Shown here: piece by piece, positions 26,954 through 34,515 of the stretch
Position numbering within the stretch: position 1 is the first letter of the stretch
Layout: each line of letters opens with the position of its first letter
Assembly: GCF_029360645.1 (NCBI RefSeq)
Contig: NZ_JARDUA010000003.1
Coordinates: 1-64,000, forward strand
Source of the DNA: Pontibacter litorisediminis
GTDB taxonomy: Bacteria > Bacteroidota > Bacteroidia > Cytophagales > Hymenobacteraceae
Direction: 5' to 3'
Length of the DNA: 64,000 nt
Notes under the pieces: generated by a model
Told to the model about the DNA's origin: nothing
Database searches by the model: none
The model's input: the letters and a program-made list of their open reading frames with translations, nothing else
Made by a program: the position numbers and the translations under genes

Positions 26954-29587
26954 ATGAAAGGAGGAAACAAAGGCACAGTAACCCCACTGATGAAGCAATA
27001 CAACGCCATCAAGGCGAAGCATCCGGGGGCGCTGCTGCTGTTCAGGGTAGGGGATTTTTACGAGACTTTTGGCGAGGACGCCATCAAGGCAAGTAAGATT
27101 CTGGATATCGTACTGACCAAACGCGGCAACGGCTCGGCCTCCGAAACGGCGCTGGCCGGTTTCCCGCATCACTCTTTAGACACGTACCTGCCCAAGCTGG
27201 TGCGGGCCGGCGAGCGCGTGGCCATCTGCGACCAGCTCGAAGACCCCAAAACGGTAAAGGGCATCGTGAAGCGCGGCGTGACGGAGCTCGTGACGCCCGG
27301 CGTGTCATTCAATGACCAGGTGCTCGAGCGCCGCAGCAACAATTACCTGGCCGCCGTGCACTTTGGCAAAACCGAGACGGGTGTTTCCTTTCTGGATGTT
27401 TCCACCGGCGAGTTCATCACAGCACAGGGTGATAAAAACTACATCGGCAAGCTGTTGCAGAGCCTGGCGCCAGCAGAGGTGCTCTTCTGCAAGCGCGAGA
27501 AAGAAACGTTTACAGAGCGCTACGGCCCCGACTTCCGCTATTATGCGCTGGAGGAGTGGGTGTTCAAGTATGATTTCGCCTATGAATCGCTGACGCGGCA
27601 GTTCGGAACCGCCTCGCTGAAGGGCTTTGGCATCGAGGGCATGCAGGAGGCGATCATCTCGGCCGGGTGCATCCTGCATTACCTTTCCGAGACACAGCAC
27701 CACGAGATCAGCCACATCGCCACCATTTCCCGCCTGGAAGAGGACAAGTATGTGTGGCTCGACCGCTTTACGGTGCGCAACCTGGAGCTGGTGTACCTGC
27801 AGCACCCGGAGGGCGTGCCCCTGATTCAGGTACTCGACCAGACGGTAACGCCGATGGGCGCCCGCCTGCTGAAGAAGTGGGTGGTGCTGCCGCTAAAGGA
27901 TGTGGTCCAGATCCGCCGTCGCCTCGACACGGTAGAGGCCCTTACCAAGCACCGCGAGTTGCTGGATGAGCTGGTGGGGCACCTGAAGCAGATCAACGAC
28001 CTGGAGCGCCTGATCTCGAAGGTGGCCGTGCGCCGCGTGAACCCGCGCGAGCTGGTGCAGCTGGCCAAGGCGCTGGAGGCTATACTTCCGATTCAGAAAA
28101 TTTTAGCTTTAAGTGATATTCCGGCGCTGCAAAAGCTGGCGGCACAGCTGGCGCCCTGCGACGGGCTGCGCGAAGAGATCCGCACCATCCTCAAGCCGGA
28201 GCCGCCGATGCTCACCAACCAGGGCAACATGATCAACGAGGGGGTGAACGCAGAGCTGGACGAGCTGCGCGCCATCGCCTTCTCAGGCAAGGATTACCTG
28301 GCGCAGGTGCAGCAGCGCGAGATCAAGAACACAGGCATCAGCTCCCTCAAAATTGCCTACAACAAGGTGTTTGGCTATTACCTGGAGGTAAGCAACGCGC
28401 ATAAAGACAAGGTGCCAAGCTCCTGGATACGCAAGCAGACGCTGGTGAACGCCGAGCGCTACATCACCGAGGAGCTGAAGACCTACGAGGAGAAGATCCT
28501 GAACGCCGAGGAGCGCATTTTTACGATAGAGTACAGTTTGTACAACGAGCTGGTGCTGCAGGCGCTGGACTATGTGGCGCAGGTGCAGCAGAACGCCAAG
28601 GTGATCGGGGTGATCGACTGCCTGAGTGCCTTTGCGGGCATCGCTGTGGCAAGTAATTATGTGAAGCCGGAGGTAAGCGACAGCCACGCGCTCGACATCA
28701 AAAAAGGCCGCCACCCGGTGATTGAAAAGCAGCTGCCGCTGGGAGAGACCTACGTGCCAAACGATATCTTCCTGGACAACGAGGAGCAGCAGGTCATCAT
28801 CATCACGGGGCCTAACATGGCCGGTAAGAGCGCCCTGCTGCGCCAGACGGCCCTGATCGTGCTCATGGCTCAGATCGGGTGCTTTGTGCCCGCAGAGGCC
28901 GCCAAAATCGGCATCATCGATAAGATCTTTACCCGCGTGGGGGCATCGGATAATTTATCTCGGGGCGAGTCTACCTTCATGGTGGAGATGACCGAAACGG
29001 CCAGCATCCTCAATAACCTCTCAGACCGCAGCCTGGTGCTCATGGACGAGATTGGCCGCGGCACCAGCACCTACGACGGTATCTCCATTGCCTGGGCCAT
29101 TGTGGAGCACCTGCACAACCACCCGAAGTATAAAGCCAAGACGCTCTTTGCCACGCACTACCACGAGCTGAACCAGCTGGCCGAGGAACTGCCCCGTGTA
29201 AAGAACTATAACGTATCGGTGCGCGAGGCGGGCGGTAAAATCCTGTTCATGCGCAAACTGGTGCCGGGCGGCAGCGAGCATAGCTTTGGTATACACGTGG
29301 CGCAGATGGCGGGTATGCCTAACAACGTGGTGCTGCGCGCCGATGAGATCATGCACCACCTGGAGAAGGAGAAGGTGTCGGAGCAGGCCCCGCAGCAGAA
29401 GATGAAGTCGGCACCGAAGAGCAATTACCAGCTCAGTATGTTCGAGCTGCACGACCCGCAGCTGGCGCGCGTGAAGGAGCTGATGGAGCAGCTGGACATT
29501 AACACCATTACACCCGTGGAGGCGCTGCTGAAGCTAAACGAGCTGAAGCTACTCCTGCAGGACAAGCAAAAGGCAGGGGCGCGGTAG
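26954..29587 (+). CDS. mutS: DNA mismatch repair protein MutS
   Basis: Recognises base mismatches and small loops and starts repair with MutL. 877 residues, normal length. Mismatch-contact motif LLFRVGDFYETFGEDA near residues 27-42 (Phe-x-Glu as FYE); the connector, lever and clamp regions follow. The ATPase has Walker A TGPNMAGKSALLRQ, Walker B LVLMDEIGRGTSTYDG, and FATHYHELN. The C-terminal segment ends in the dimerisation region NTITPVEALLKLNELKLLLQ. Single gene. It is preceded by a repeat cluster and followed by the tRNA locus. Confidence 0.97.
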   Translation: MKGGNKGTVTPLMKQYNAIKAKHPGALLLFRVGDFYETFGEDAIKASKILDIVLTKRGNGSASETALAGFPHHSLDTYLPKLVRAGERVAICDQLEDPKTVKGIVKRGVTELVTPGVSFNDQVLERRSNNYLAAVHFGKTETGVSFLDVSTGEFITAQGDKNYIGKLLQSLAPAEVLFCKREKETFTERYGPDFRYYALEEWVFKYDFAYESLTRQFGTASLKGFGIEGMQEAIISAGCILHYLSETQHHEISHIATISRLEEDKYVWLDRFTVRNLELVYLQHPEGVPLIQVLDQTVTPMGARLLKKWVVLPLKDVVQIRRRLDTVEALTKHRELLDELVGHLKQINDLERLISKVAVRRVNPRELVQLAKALEAILPIQKILALSDIPALQKLAAQLAPCDGLREEIRTILKPEPPMLTNQGNMINEGVNAELDELRAIAFSGKDYLAQVQQREIKNTGISSLKIAYNKVFGYYLEVSNAHKDKVPSSWIRKQTLVNAERYITEELKTYEEKILNAEERIFTIEYSLYNELVLQALDYVAQVQQNAKVIGVIDCLSAFAGIAVASNYVKPEVSDSHALDIKKGRHPVIEKQLPLGETYVPNDIFLDNEEQQVIIITGPNMAGKSALLRQTALIVLMAQIGCFVPAEAAKIGIIDKIFTRVGASDNLSRGESTFMVEMTETASILNNLSDRSLVLMDEIGRGTSTYDGISIAWAIVEHLHNHPKYKAKTLFATHYHELNQLAEELPRVKNYNVSVREAGGKILFMRKLVPGGSEHSFGIHVAQMAGMPNNVVLRADEIMHHLEKEKVSEQAPQQKMKSAPKSNYQLSMFELHDPQLARVKELMEQLDINTITPVEALLKLNELKLLLQDKQKAGAR

Positions 29588-29800
29588 CATACCTGTATGC
29601 GGGGAGTTTATACTTGCTCTAGCGGTTAGATGCCGATTTAAAGTATAAATTTCCTTGCTTTCCGGTTGCTGAAGTATAAATTTACAGGAGCAAACAAGCA
29701 GAGCGGCTGGCTCGGTATGCATGACAGGAAAAAGTATGAAAATTTTCTTGCTGATAATCAGCAGGGAAGCGTGTTGGGGCTGATTTTTTTTACAGCAGCT
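29588..29800. other. Intergenic between mutS and the tRNA promoter
   Basis: Contains three AAGTATAA/TTATACTT words (29608, 29639, 29671) and no gene that I can support. The plus-strand frame 29666-30286 runs through both tRNAs and is not coding. Confidence 0.5.
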
Positions 29801-29801
29801 A

Positions 29802-29831
29802 TTGACATCTCAGATTTTGTCTCTATCTTTG
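29802..29831 (+). promoter_or_regulatory. Promoter of the tRNA-Gly/tRNA-Leu unit
   Basis: TTG at 29802-29804, a 19-base spacer, and TATCTTTG at 29824-29831: an exact match to the Bacteroidota consensus. Expected start near 29837, 34 bases before tRNA-Gly. Confidence 0.85.
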
Positions 29832-29870
29832 CATCACTAAATCACTACGGCGGTTTAGGAAAAACAAAAA

Positions 29871-29943
29871 GCGGGAGTAGCTCAGTTGGTAGAGCGCGAC
29901 CTTGCCAAGGTCGAGGCCGCGGGTTCGAATCCCGTCTCCCGCT
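29871..29943 (+). tRNA. tRNA-Gly (anticodon GCC)
   Basis: 73 bases. The acceptor stem GCGGGAG pairs with CTCCCGC, D-arm AGCTCAGTTGGTAGAGC, anticodon arm CGACC-TTGCCAA-GGTCG with anticodon GCC, T-arm with GGTTCGAATCC. CCA is not encoded. Confidence 0.97.
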
Positions 29944-30025
29944 CTCGAAAAGCAAGACAGAAGACGTTGTGATAAGCAACGTCTTTGTTTTTTACACTCA
30001 TTTCTTCGGGAATAGCCCGGAGGTT

Positions 30026-30109
30026 GCCGGGATGGTGGAATTGGTAGACACGCAAGACTTAAAATCTTGTGGCCGCAAGGCCGTGCGGGTTCGATTCCCG
30101 CTCCTGGTA
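30026..30109 (+). tRNA. tRNA-Leu (anticodon TAA)
   Basis: 84 bases with a long variable arm as expected for tRNA-Leu. Acceptor GCCGGGA / TCCTGGT (two G-T pairs), D-arm TGGTGGAATTGGTAGACA, anticodon loop CTTAAAA with anticodon TAA, T-arm GGGTTCGATTCCC. Its last 21 bases plus one are duplicated at 31751-31772, which marks it as an integration site. Confidence 0.96.
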
Positions 30110-30110
30110 C
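30089..30110 (+). repeat. Attachment-site repeat, left copy (inside tRNA-Leu)
   Basis: 22 bases covering the T-arm and acceptor end of tRNA-Leu, repeated exactly in the same orientation at 31751-31772. A direct repeat of a tRNA 3' end is the classic footprint of tyrosine-recombinase integration. Confidence 0.88.
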
Positions 30111-30123
30111 GATTTTTTTATAT

Positions 30124-30159
30124 AAAGCCCTGTAAATCAAGCATTTGCAGGGCTTTTTT
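30124..30159 (+). terminator. Terminator after tRNA-Leu
   Basis: AAAGCCCTG...CAGGGCTTTTTT hairpin beginning 14 bases after the tRNA. It lies inside the insertion, next to the left end. Confidence 0.8.
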
Positions 30160-30160
30160 G

Positions 30161-30192
30161 CTGACGCAAATCCCTGCGTCAGTAGGCGTCAG
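30161..30192. repeat. GCGTCAG words, left end of the insertion
   Basis: CTGACGCA (30161-30168, inverted), TGCGTCAG (30175-30182) and GGCGTCAG (30185-30192). Four more occur near the right end. Confidence 0.8.
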
Positions 30193-30404
30193 TGCGCCAC
30201 TTTTCTCCTCCAAAAAGCCCCTTGTAGTACCCGTTAAGCCACTTTTTAAGCAAAAGGAGCGGGGTAGGTGTTCCCGCTCCTTTTGAAATAAATATTTCCT
30301 ATAAATATTTCTGTTCTTATATTAATACAATATTATATATACCTTAAGGTAGCAATTGGAATAAGTGAAAAAACTTTATGAAAAGATAATTATATATCTA
30401 AACT

Positions 30405-31598
30405 ATGAAACAAGCACAAACTAGTAAGAGTCATATCAGTAAATCAAGTCTTGATAAGCTAAAAGAGTTTTACCTTGCTGTTCGGATCATGTATGATTTG
30501 GAGAAGCTAATTAAAGAAGGCAAGTCTTACCATATACCAACTGTCTATGGCCAGCTTAGAGCTTTGTTAACTGACAAGACAAAAGAAAAGAGTAAGGAAA
30601 AGAAGCCCCTCTTTGATATAGCAAGCATATTAGGAGAAGAGATAAAGATCTACTATATGCCTAAAAGATCAGAAGAGCACTCTAACTTTGGCAATCCCTT
30701 CTTAGATATTTCTTCTTTGCCAATTTCTATAGAAAGGCAACTTGTAAATCAAATTGAGATTTCCCTAGAAGATTATTTGAATGTAGAGGTAGTACAGTAT
30801 CAAGGAGAGAGCTATACTGCCTCCGATATAATAAATCTACTATCAAATAAGTACGGAGGTTCCCACTATGATACCAAAGTGCCACAGTATATTGCGGAGT
30901 TGATGTCAATTGGTTTTGGTAGGCAACCTGTTTTGGATAACCTCATTATTCAAATCGCTAACTTGTTTTTGAAGGTTGGGCTAAAGCTTTTAAAGAAGGT
31001 GACGGATTTCGAACTTTTTGTCGCATTGAAGCCAAGTACATTTAGCGTTGAAGAGAACTTTTTCTTCGATTATGTCCTGCCAAATTTACCTGCAAGAATC
31101 TCATTATTAACTTACCAAGGGAAGTTAAGGCTCTTCTTGGCCGATATTTTAGGTAATGCTGCTAGTATAGGTATAGAGAAAGTACTTGAGCCAAATCAGA
31201 ACTACATAGTTCATATAACTCATAGAATCACTCCAGATCTAAGATCAGAGGTCAAGGTCAACCTTAATGGGGAAAATGTATTTGAAGAATTATATTTTGA
31301 ACCCTTGTTGGTTTTAAATGAGATTAGGAGCTATCAAGGGTACATCAATAGGTCTCAAGAAAAGGAGTTTCAAAAGTTTGAATTCGGATTAGGTAGGTTA
31401 ATGATGTTCTCTTCTGTTTTAGGGGAGTTAGAGAGATATAGGATGTACTCAGACTTTCTCGGGAAAGATAGCTCTGTAATGCTTTGGTTTAATGAGTCTA
31501 GCTATGGACACTCAGCACCAGGTACAGGAGATATAAGTATGGAAGGGCATGTTGAGCAAAAGGATAATGAGGAAGTATTTTTAAAAGATTGGAGGTAA
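30405..31598 (+). CDS. Unrecognised protein of the tRNA-Leu insertion (397 residues)
   Basis: I do not recognise the family. The N-terminal third is helical and Lys-rich (LKEFYLAVRIMYDLEKLI, then DKTKEKSKEKKP). The middle has mixed alpha/beta character (VEVVQYQGESYTASDIINLL, LFLKVGLKLLKKV). The C-terminal half looks beta-rich (RISLLTYQGKLRLFLADILG, YIVHITHRITPDLRSEVKVNL) and ends with FEFGLGRLMMF and SYGHSAPGTGDI. No signal peptide or membrane helix. Codon use is AT-rich, unlike the neighbours, consistent with horizontal transfer. It is the only gene on the insertion, so it could be a defence, anti-defence or maintenance gene; that is speculation. Confidence 0.7.
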   Translation: MKQAQTSKSHISKSSLDKLKEFYLAVRIMYDLEKLIKEGKSYHIPTVYGQLRALLTDKTKEKSKEKKPLFDIASILGEEIKIYYMPKRSEEHSNFGNPFLDISSLPISIERQLVNQIEISLEDYLNVEVVQYQGESYTASDIINLLSNKYGGSHYDTKVPQYIAELMSIGFGRQPVLDNLIIQIANLFLKVGLKLLKKVTDFELFVALKPSTFSVEENFFFDYVLPNLPARISLLTYQGKLRLFLADILGNAASIGIEKVLEPNQNYIVHITHRITPDLRSEVKVNLNGENVFEELYFEPLLVLNEIRSYQGYINRSQEKEFQKFEFGLGRLMMFSSVLGELERYRMYSDFLGKDSSVMLWFNESSYGHSAPGTGDISMEGHVEQKDNEEVFLKDWR

Positions 31599-31611
31599 TA
31601 AAATATAATTT

Positions 31612-31658
31612 TGCGTCAGTTTTTGCGTCACTGGATTCTGCGTCAGAATCTGCGTCAG
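31612..31658. repeat. GCGTCAG words, right end of the insertion
   Basis: TGCGTCAG at 31612, TGCGTCA at 31624, TGCGTCAG at 31639 (inside the perfect palindrome GATTCTGCGTCAGAATC) and TGCGTCAG at 31651. All are in the same orientation. Such iterated words near att ends are often recombinase arm sites, but this is inference. Confidence 0.8.
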
Positions 31659-31750
31659 TAGCAGGTAAATAACCTCTAATTTCAGTTTAAACAAACATCA
31701 AATAAACGCAGTATAGGCTATTTTTAGGTGCGGGGCATTCGGGTAATCGC

Positions 31751-31772
31751 GTTCGATTCCCGCTCCTGGTAC
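31751..31772 (+). repeat. Attachment-site repeat, right copy
   Basis: Exact copy of the last 22 bases at the tRNA-Leu locus. Only the T-arm 3' side and acceptor are present; the rest of the tRNA is absent. Confidence 0.88.
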
Positions 31773-31806
31773 TAAACTTGCTATATTTGCAGAAGCAGAT
31801 ATACTG

Positions 31807-31841
31807 AAAAACCCGCTTAAAAGTAGTTTTAAGCGGGTTTT
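31807..31841 (+). terminator. Probable original tRNA-Leu terminator, displaced by the insertion
   Basis: AAAACCCGCTTAAAA / TTTTAAGCGGGTTTT hairpin 35 bases after the right att copy, at the distance expected for the ancestral tRNA terminator. Confidence 0.7.
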
Positions 31842-31850
31842 CGCTTTTAT

Positions 31851-32081
31851 AGCCTTTCCTGAATATACCCCGCTTTTCCCCTTGTTTTGATGTTCGAGCG
31901 GTCAGTCTATTGTTTATTCTAGAGGCAGAAGCAAAGCCGGGATGGACTACACCGCCTGCACCAACCCCATAGGCTACTCAGGTTAGACAGGTTTTGTCAA
32001 TTCCAAAGGATAAATGTACCTGTTCAGGATTCCTGCAAGGGAGTTTGTAAAGGCAAACAGAAAGCGGCTGGCAGAACGGGC
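31851..32081. repeat. 220-bp diverged repeat, copy 1
   Basis: Related along its length to 33138-33359: AGCCTTxCTxAATATACCCCGCTTTT and TTGTTTTGATGTT at the left end, CGCCTGCACCA in the middle, GGGAGTTTGTAAAGGCAA and AGAAAGCGGCTGGCA at the right end. On the minus strand both copies encode a short related peptide (FAFTNS-type) interrupted by stops in copy 1, so these may be decayed gene fragments. Unidentified. Confidence 0.65.
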
Positions 32082-32214
32082 TTTGTGCAATGGCAGTTGA
32101 ACCTTTCCAGCATCTATTTTTAGGGTACAGATTTCCCTCAGTATGGCTATGGCTACCCCAACGCTAACAGGCTCCTTGTAAGGCAGCTTAACATTATAAT
32201 TGTTGTTAAATGTA

Positions 32215-32949
32215 TTATCCCTTCTGCCTTGGCTTCTTGGTGATCATCGCTTCATATTCGGCCATAGTATTATCCGGAATAGCCTGTAAGTAAACATCCC
32301 GCTTATACAGGAACCACTTTCTTTTCAACAAAGTATAGGGATAGTATCCACAGCTTTTGCAGCCTTTCAGAGAGGCTGTGTTATCAATTTGAACAAAGGT
32401 GATTGTCTCACTTGCACCAATGTCTTTAGCCTTCTCAGATATCTGATACATGGCATCAGGCATAACACCTAAACCGCGGTAAGATGGGTGCATGTATGCT
32501 CCCTCAAGGAGAGCCTCATGCTCTTTCAACTTAGGGAATAGGCCCCTGAAGGATTTAAGGATGTTTTTATTTTCTGCAGGGCCAATTAACCACTGCATGT
32601 AGCATGGTGTATCATCATTGGTTACAGCTACATAGCAGTTTTGAAAATTGGCATTCAGCAACTTGCGCTGCCAGCCAACAACCTTCGCCTCTTCTGCAGT
32701 CATGCCATCAGTGCTCAAAAGATAACTCAGGTCACGCTGTTCGATTAGGCGGACAGCTATATCTATCTTAGCTTTAGGTTTCTGAAACACCTCTTCTAAG
32801 TTTCTTCTCATCCCAAACCAGGTATCCTCAGAATAAAGCTGTTTTTGTGCAGCCATCCATGCCTTTGAAAGTTGTCTATCTAACAGTAAGTTGGCCGTCC
32901 TGTTCAGCCTCATGGAAAGGCTATTCTCTCTGAGTTGTGACAAATTCAT
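32215..32949 (-). CDS. GNAT-like acyltransferase
   Basis: 244 residues. The acetyl-CoA motif is seen in EGAYMHPSYRGLGVMPDAMYQISEKA (about 150-175), followed by ITFVQIDNTASLKGCKSCGYYPY, the usual motif-B position. The N-terminal 60 residues are helical and not part of the GNAT core. The C-terminal segment KWFLYKRDVYLQAIP resembles acyltransferases found near surface-polysaccharide genes. Substrate unknown. It is flanked by the two copies of a 220-bp repeat and sits in the accessory stretch after the tRNA-Leu insertion. Confidence 0.75.
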   Translation of the reverse strand: MNLSQLRENSLSMRLNRTANLLLDRQLSKAWMAAQKQLYSEDTWFGMRRNLEEVFQKPKAKIDIAVRLIEQRDLSYLLSTDGMTAEEAKVVGWQRKLLNANFQNCYVAVTNDDTPCYMQWLIGPAENKNILKSFRGLFPKLKEHEALLEGAYMHPSYRGLGVMPDAMYQISEKAKDIGASETITFVQIDNTASLKGCKSCGYYPYTLLKRKWFLYKRDVYLQAIPDNTMAEYEAMITKKPRQKG

Positions 32950-33137
32950 ACCTCTATACTTATATCCTATGATATTACGATAATCATATTAAAAATGTTA
33001 AATCTTATATTTATTTAGAAAAAATGCTGTGCGTGTTAAGTGGGTTTACTCCTATGTACTTTCAGGTAGTTTGCTGTTTGGCGGTAGGATGCACTTGGTA
33101 AATTTAGGAAAGCATTTGCAGGTGCTCTTGCTTTCAC

Positions 33138-33359
33138 AGCCTTCCTTAATATACCCCGCTTTTTTCCTTGTTTTGATGTTTAAGAGACCAATTATTCTTT
33201 CCTCTGGAACTAAGAAGAAAGCTCAAACAAACTGCCGCGCCTGCACCATCCCCACAGGTTTGACAAAACTCGCTAATACCAAAGAGCAGGTGTACTTGTT
33301 CGAGATTCTTACATGGGAGTTTGTAAAGGCAAGCAGAAAGCGGCTGGCAAGATGGGCCA
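33138..33359. repeat. 220-bp diverged repeat, copy 2
   Basis: Partner of 31851-32081, in direct orientation on the other side of the GNAT-like gene. A 147-codon plus-strand frame (33029-33472) overlaps it but shows no family features. I treat the region as non-coding or as a decayed gene. Confidence 0.65.
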
Positions 33360-33614
33360 TAGCTAATTGGTTACGCAATCTTTATATTCTTGAGCTCCAG
33401 GGCTTCTTTATCTGGTTCTTACAAGAAGAAGCGAGGCAGAAAGGTAATGTGGTAAAGTATCCGCAGAGCTGAAACAAAAGGCGAAGGGGAACAACCAGAC
33501 ACTCCTCAGTAGTAGAAACAAACACATATACAGAGCAAACTTGCAGCAGGTAAATGATTTTGCAAACTTTAAACTGCTTGAGGAGTTAAAGCTTTAATTT
33601 GCTTACTAAATATA

Positions 33615-33622
33615 TACCTTTG
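33615..33622 (+). promoter_or_regulatory. -7 promoter box before the 142-residue protein
   Basis: TACCTTTG at 33615-33622, 34 bases before ATG 33656. It excludes the upstream TTG start at 33599. The -33 element is not clear. Confidence 0.55.
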
Positions 33623-33655
33623 AAATGTAGAACCTGCTTAGTAAGCTTTGATAAA

Positions 33656-34084
33656 ATGCAGCAACTAATTAGAAATGCTTTTGGGAGGGTCTTCTATCGG
33701 ATAGAGTACAGAAAGGACCTGAATATTGTGGAGGCTGTTTGGGAAGGCACTGCTTCCCAGAGCGACTTAAAGCATGCGGTAACTGCAGGTCTGCAGTTGC
33801 ATGAGCACACGCGTTGCCCCTACAGATTGAATGACAACACAAATTTTTTTGGCCCTTGGGCAGATGCTGTATCTTGGCTTGAGAAAGAGTGGCTGCCACG
33901 CGCCTACACTTCTGGCATAAGATATTTGGCGCATGTAGCGCATCCGAGTTCCTTTGGAGAGCTGGCAGGGGAAGAGCTACTGAAAGGAAAGATTGGCGCC
34001 ATTATACAAGTGCGCCTCTTCACAAACAGGAATGATGCCCTGCAGTGGCTCAAAACAAAACAGGAAGCCAACCTGATAGCCTAA
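33656..34084 (+). CDS. STAS-like / SpoIIAA-like cytoplasmic protein, hypothetical
   Basis: 142 residues from ATG 33656. The layout is beta-alpha with a start strand FYRIEYRKDLNIVEAVWEGTAS, then LNDNTNFFGPWADAVSWLEKEWLPRAYTSGIRYLAHV and the end VRLFTNRNDALQWLK. This resembles small STAS/SpoIIAA-like proteins expanded in Hymenobacteraceae, where the FGPW and EWLPRA blocks recur. Function unknown, possibly stress or signalling related. Single gene with its own promoter box. Confidence 0.7.
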   Translation: MQQLIRNAFGRVFYRIEYRKDLNIVEAVWEGTASQSDLKHAVTAGLQLHEHTRCPYRLNDNTNFFGPWADAVSWLEKEWLPRAYTSGIRYLAHVAHPSSFGELAGEELLKGKIGAIIQVRLFTNRNDALQWLKTKQEANLIA

Positions 34085-34256
34085 CCCACACTGCCTAAAA
34101 CAACCTTTACTCGTTGTGGAGCCTCCTTTATAAAGTTTGATCGTCCTGCTCCCACTCCTGGAGGCTGGCTAACAAAGGTACAACGGCGCACTTCTGCAGC
34201 TAGGTACAACTGAGGAAGAAAGCAGAAAGCTATCATCAGTCCCGCAACGCTCCTCC

Positions 34257-34352
34257 CTACTTATAGTGTGCAGTCCTTTCTGCCATCAGTTCATAGCCCA
34301 GGTATAGCACCGAACCGGCTAGCATGATAGAAACCATTATGCCTGGTGTCAT
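34257..34352 (-). CDS. Possible 31-residue membrane peptide
   Basis: A short frame encoding a single hydrophobic helix (MVSIMLAGSVLYLGYEL) with a charged end (MAERTAHYK). It lies between the STAS-like gene and rodA in a 430-base gap that otherwise shows nothing. No clear promoter or ribosome-binding site can be assigned, and Bacteroidota often lack Shine-Dalgarno sequences, so this is only a candidate. Confidence 0.3.
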   Translation of the reverse strand: MTPGIMVSIMLAGSVLYLGYELMAERTAHYK

Positions 34353-34515
34353 AGCTTAGAAATTTAAGGTAAAACAAATTCTGAAGCACATGAGCTTCAC
34401 CCCTTTAAGAACACCCTTGCAATGGTATTGTTTTGAGCAGCAACAGGTTTTGCTCTAATGTAAGCTGCAGTAGTGCGTAAATAGGAAAAAGGGAAGAATG
34501 GGGCATGAATGCCTG

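Larger units (their letters stand above)
30111..31772. mobile_element. 1.66-kb insertion at tRNA-Leu carrying one gene
   Basis: Bounded by the 22-base att repeats, distinctly AT-richer than its surroundings. It carries a single gene of unknown function and clusters of GCGTCAG words near both ends (30161-30192 and 31612-31658). It has no integrase, so it is either a remnant of a larger island or a passenger mobilised by an integrase elsewhere. Inference from the repeat, composition and content. Confidence 0.8.

Noticed and set aside
29666-30286. 206-codon plus-strand frame
   Set aside because: It runs through both tRNA genes and their promoter and is therefore not a protein gene.
31751-31772. 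A second tRNA-Leu gene
   Set aside because: Only the T-arm 3' side and acceptor stem are present; no anticodon or D-arm precedes it. It is an att-type duplication.
33029-33472. 147-codon plus-strand frame
   Set aside because: It overlaps the second 220-bp repeat. The other copy of the repeat is not open in that frame, and no motif or promoter supports it.
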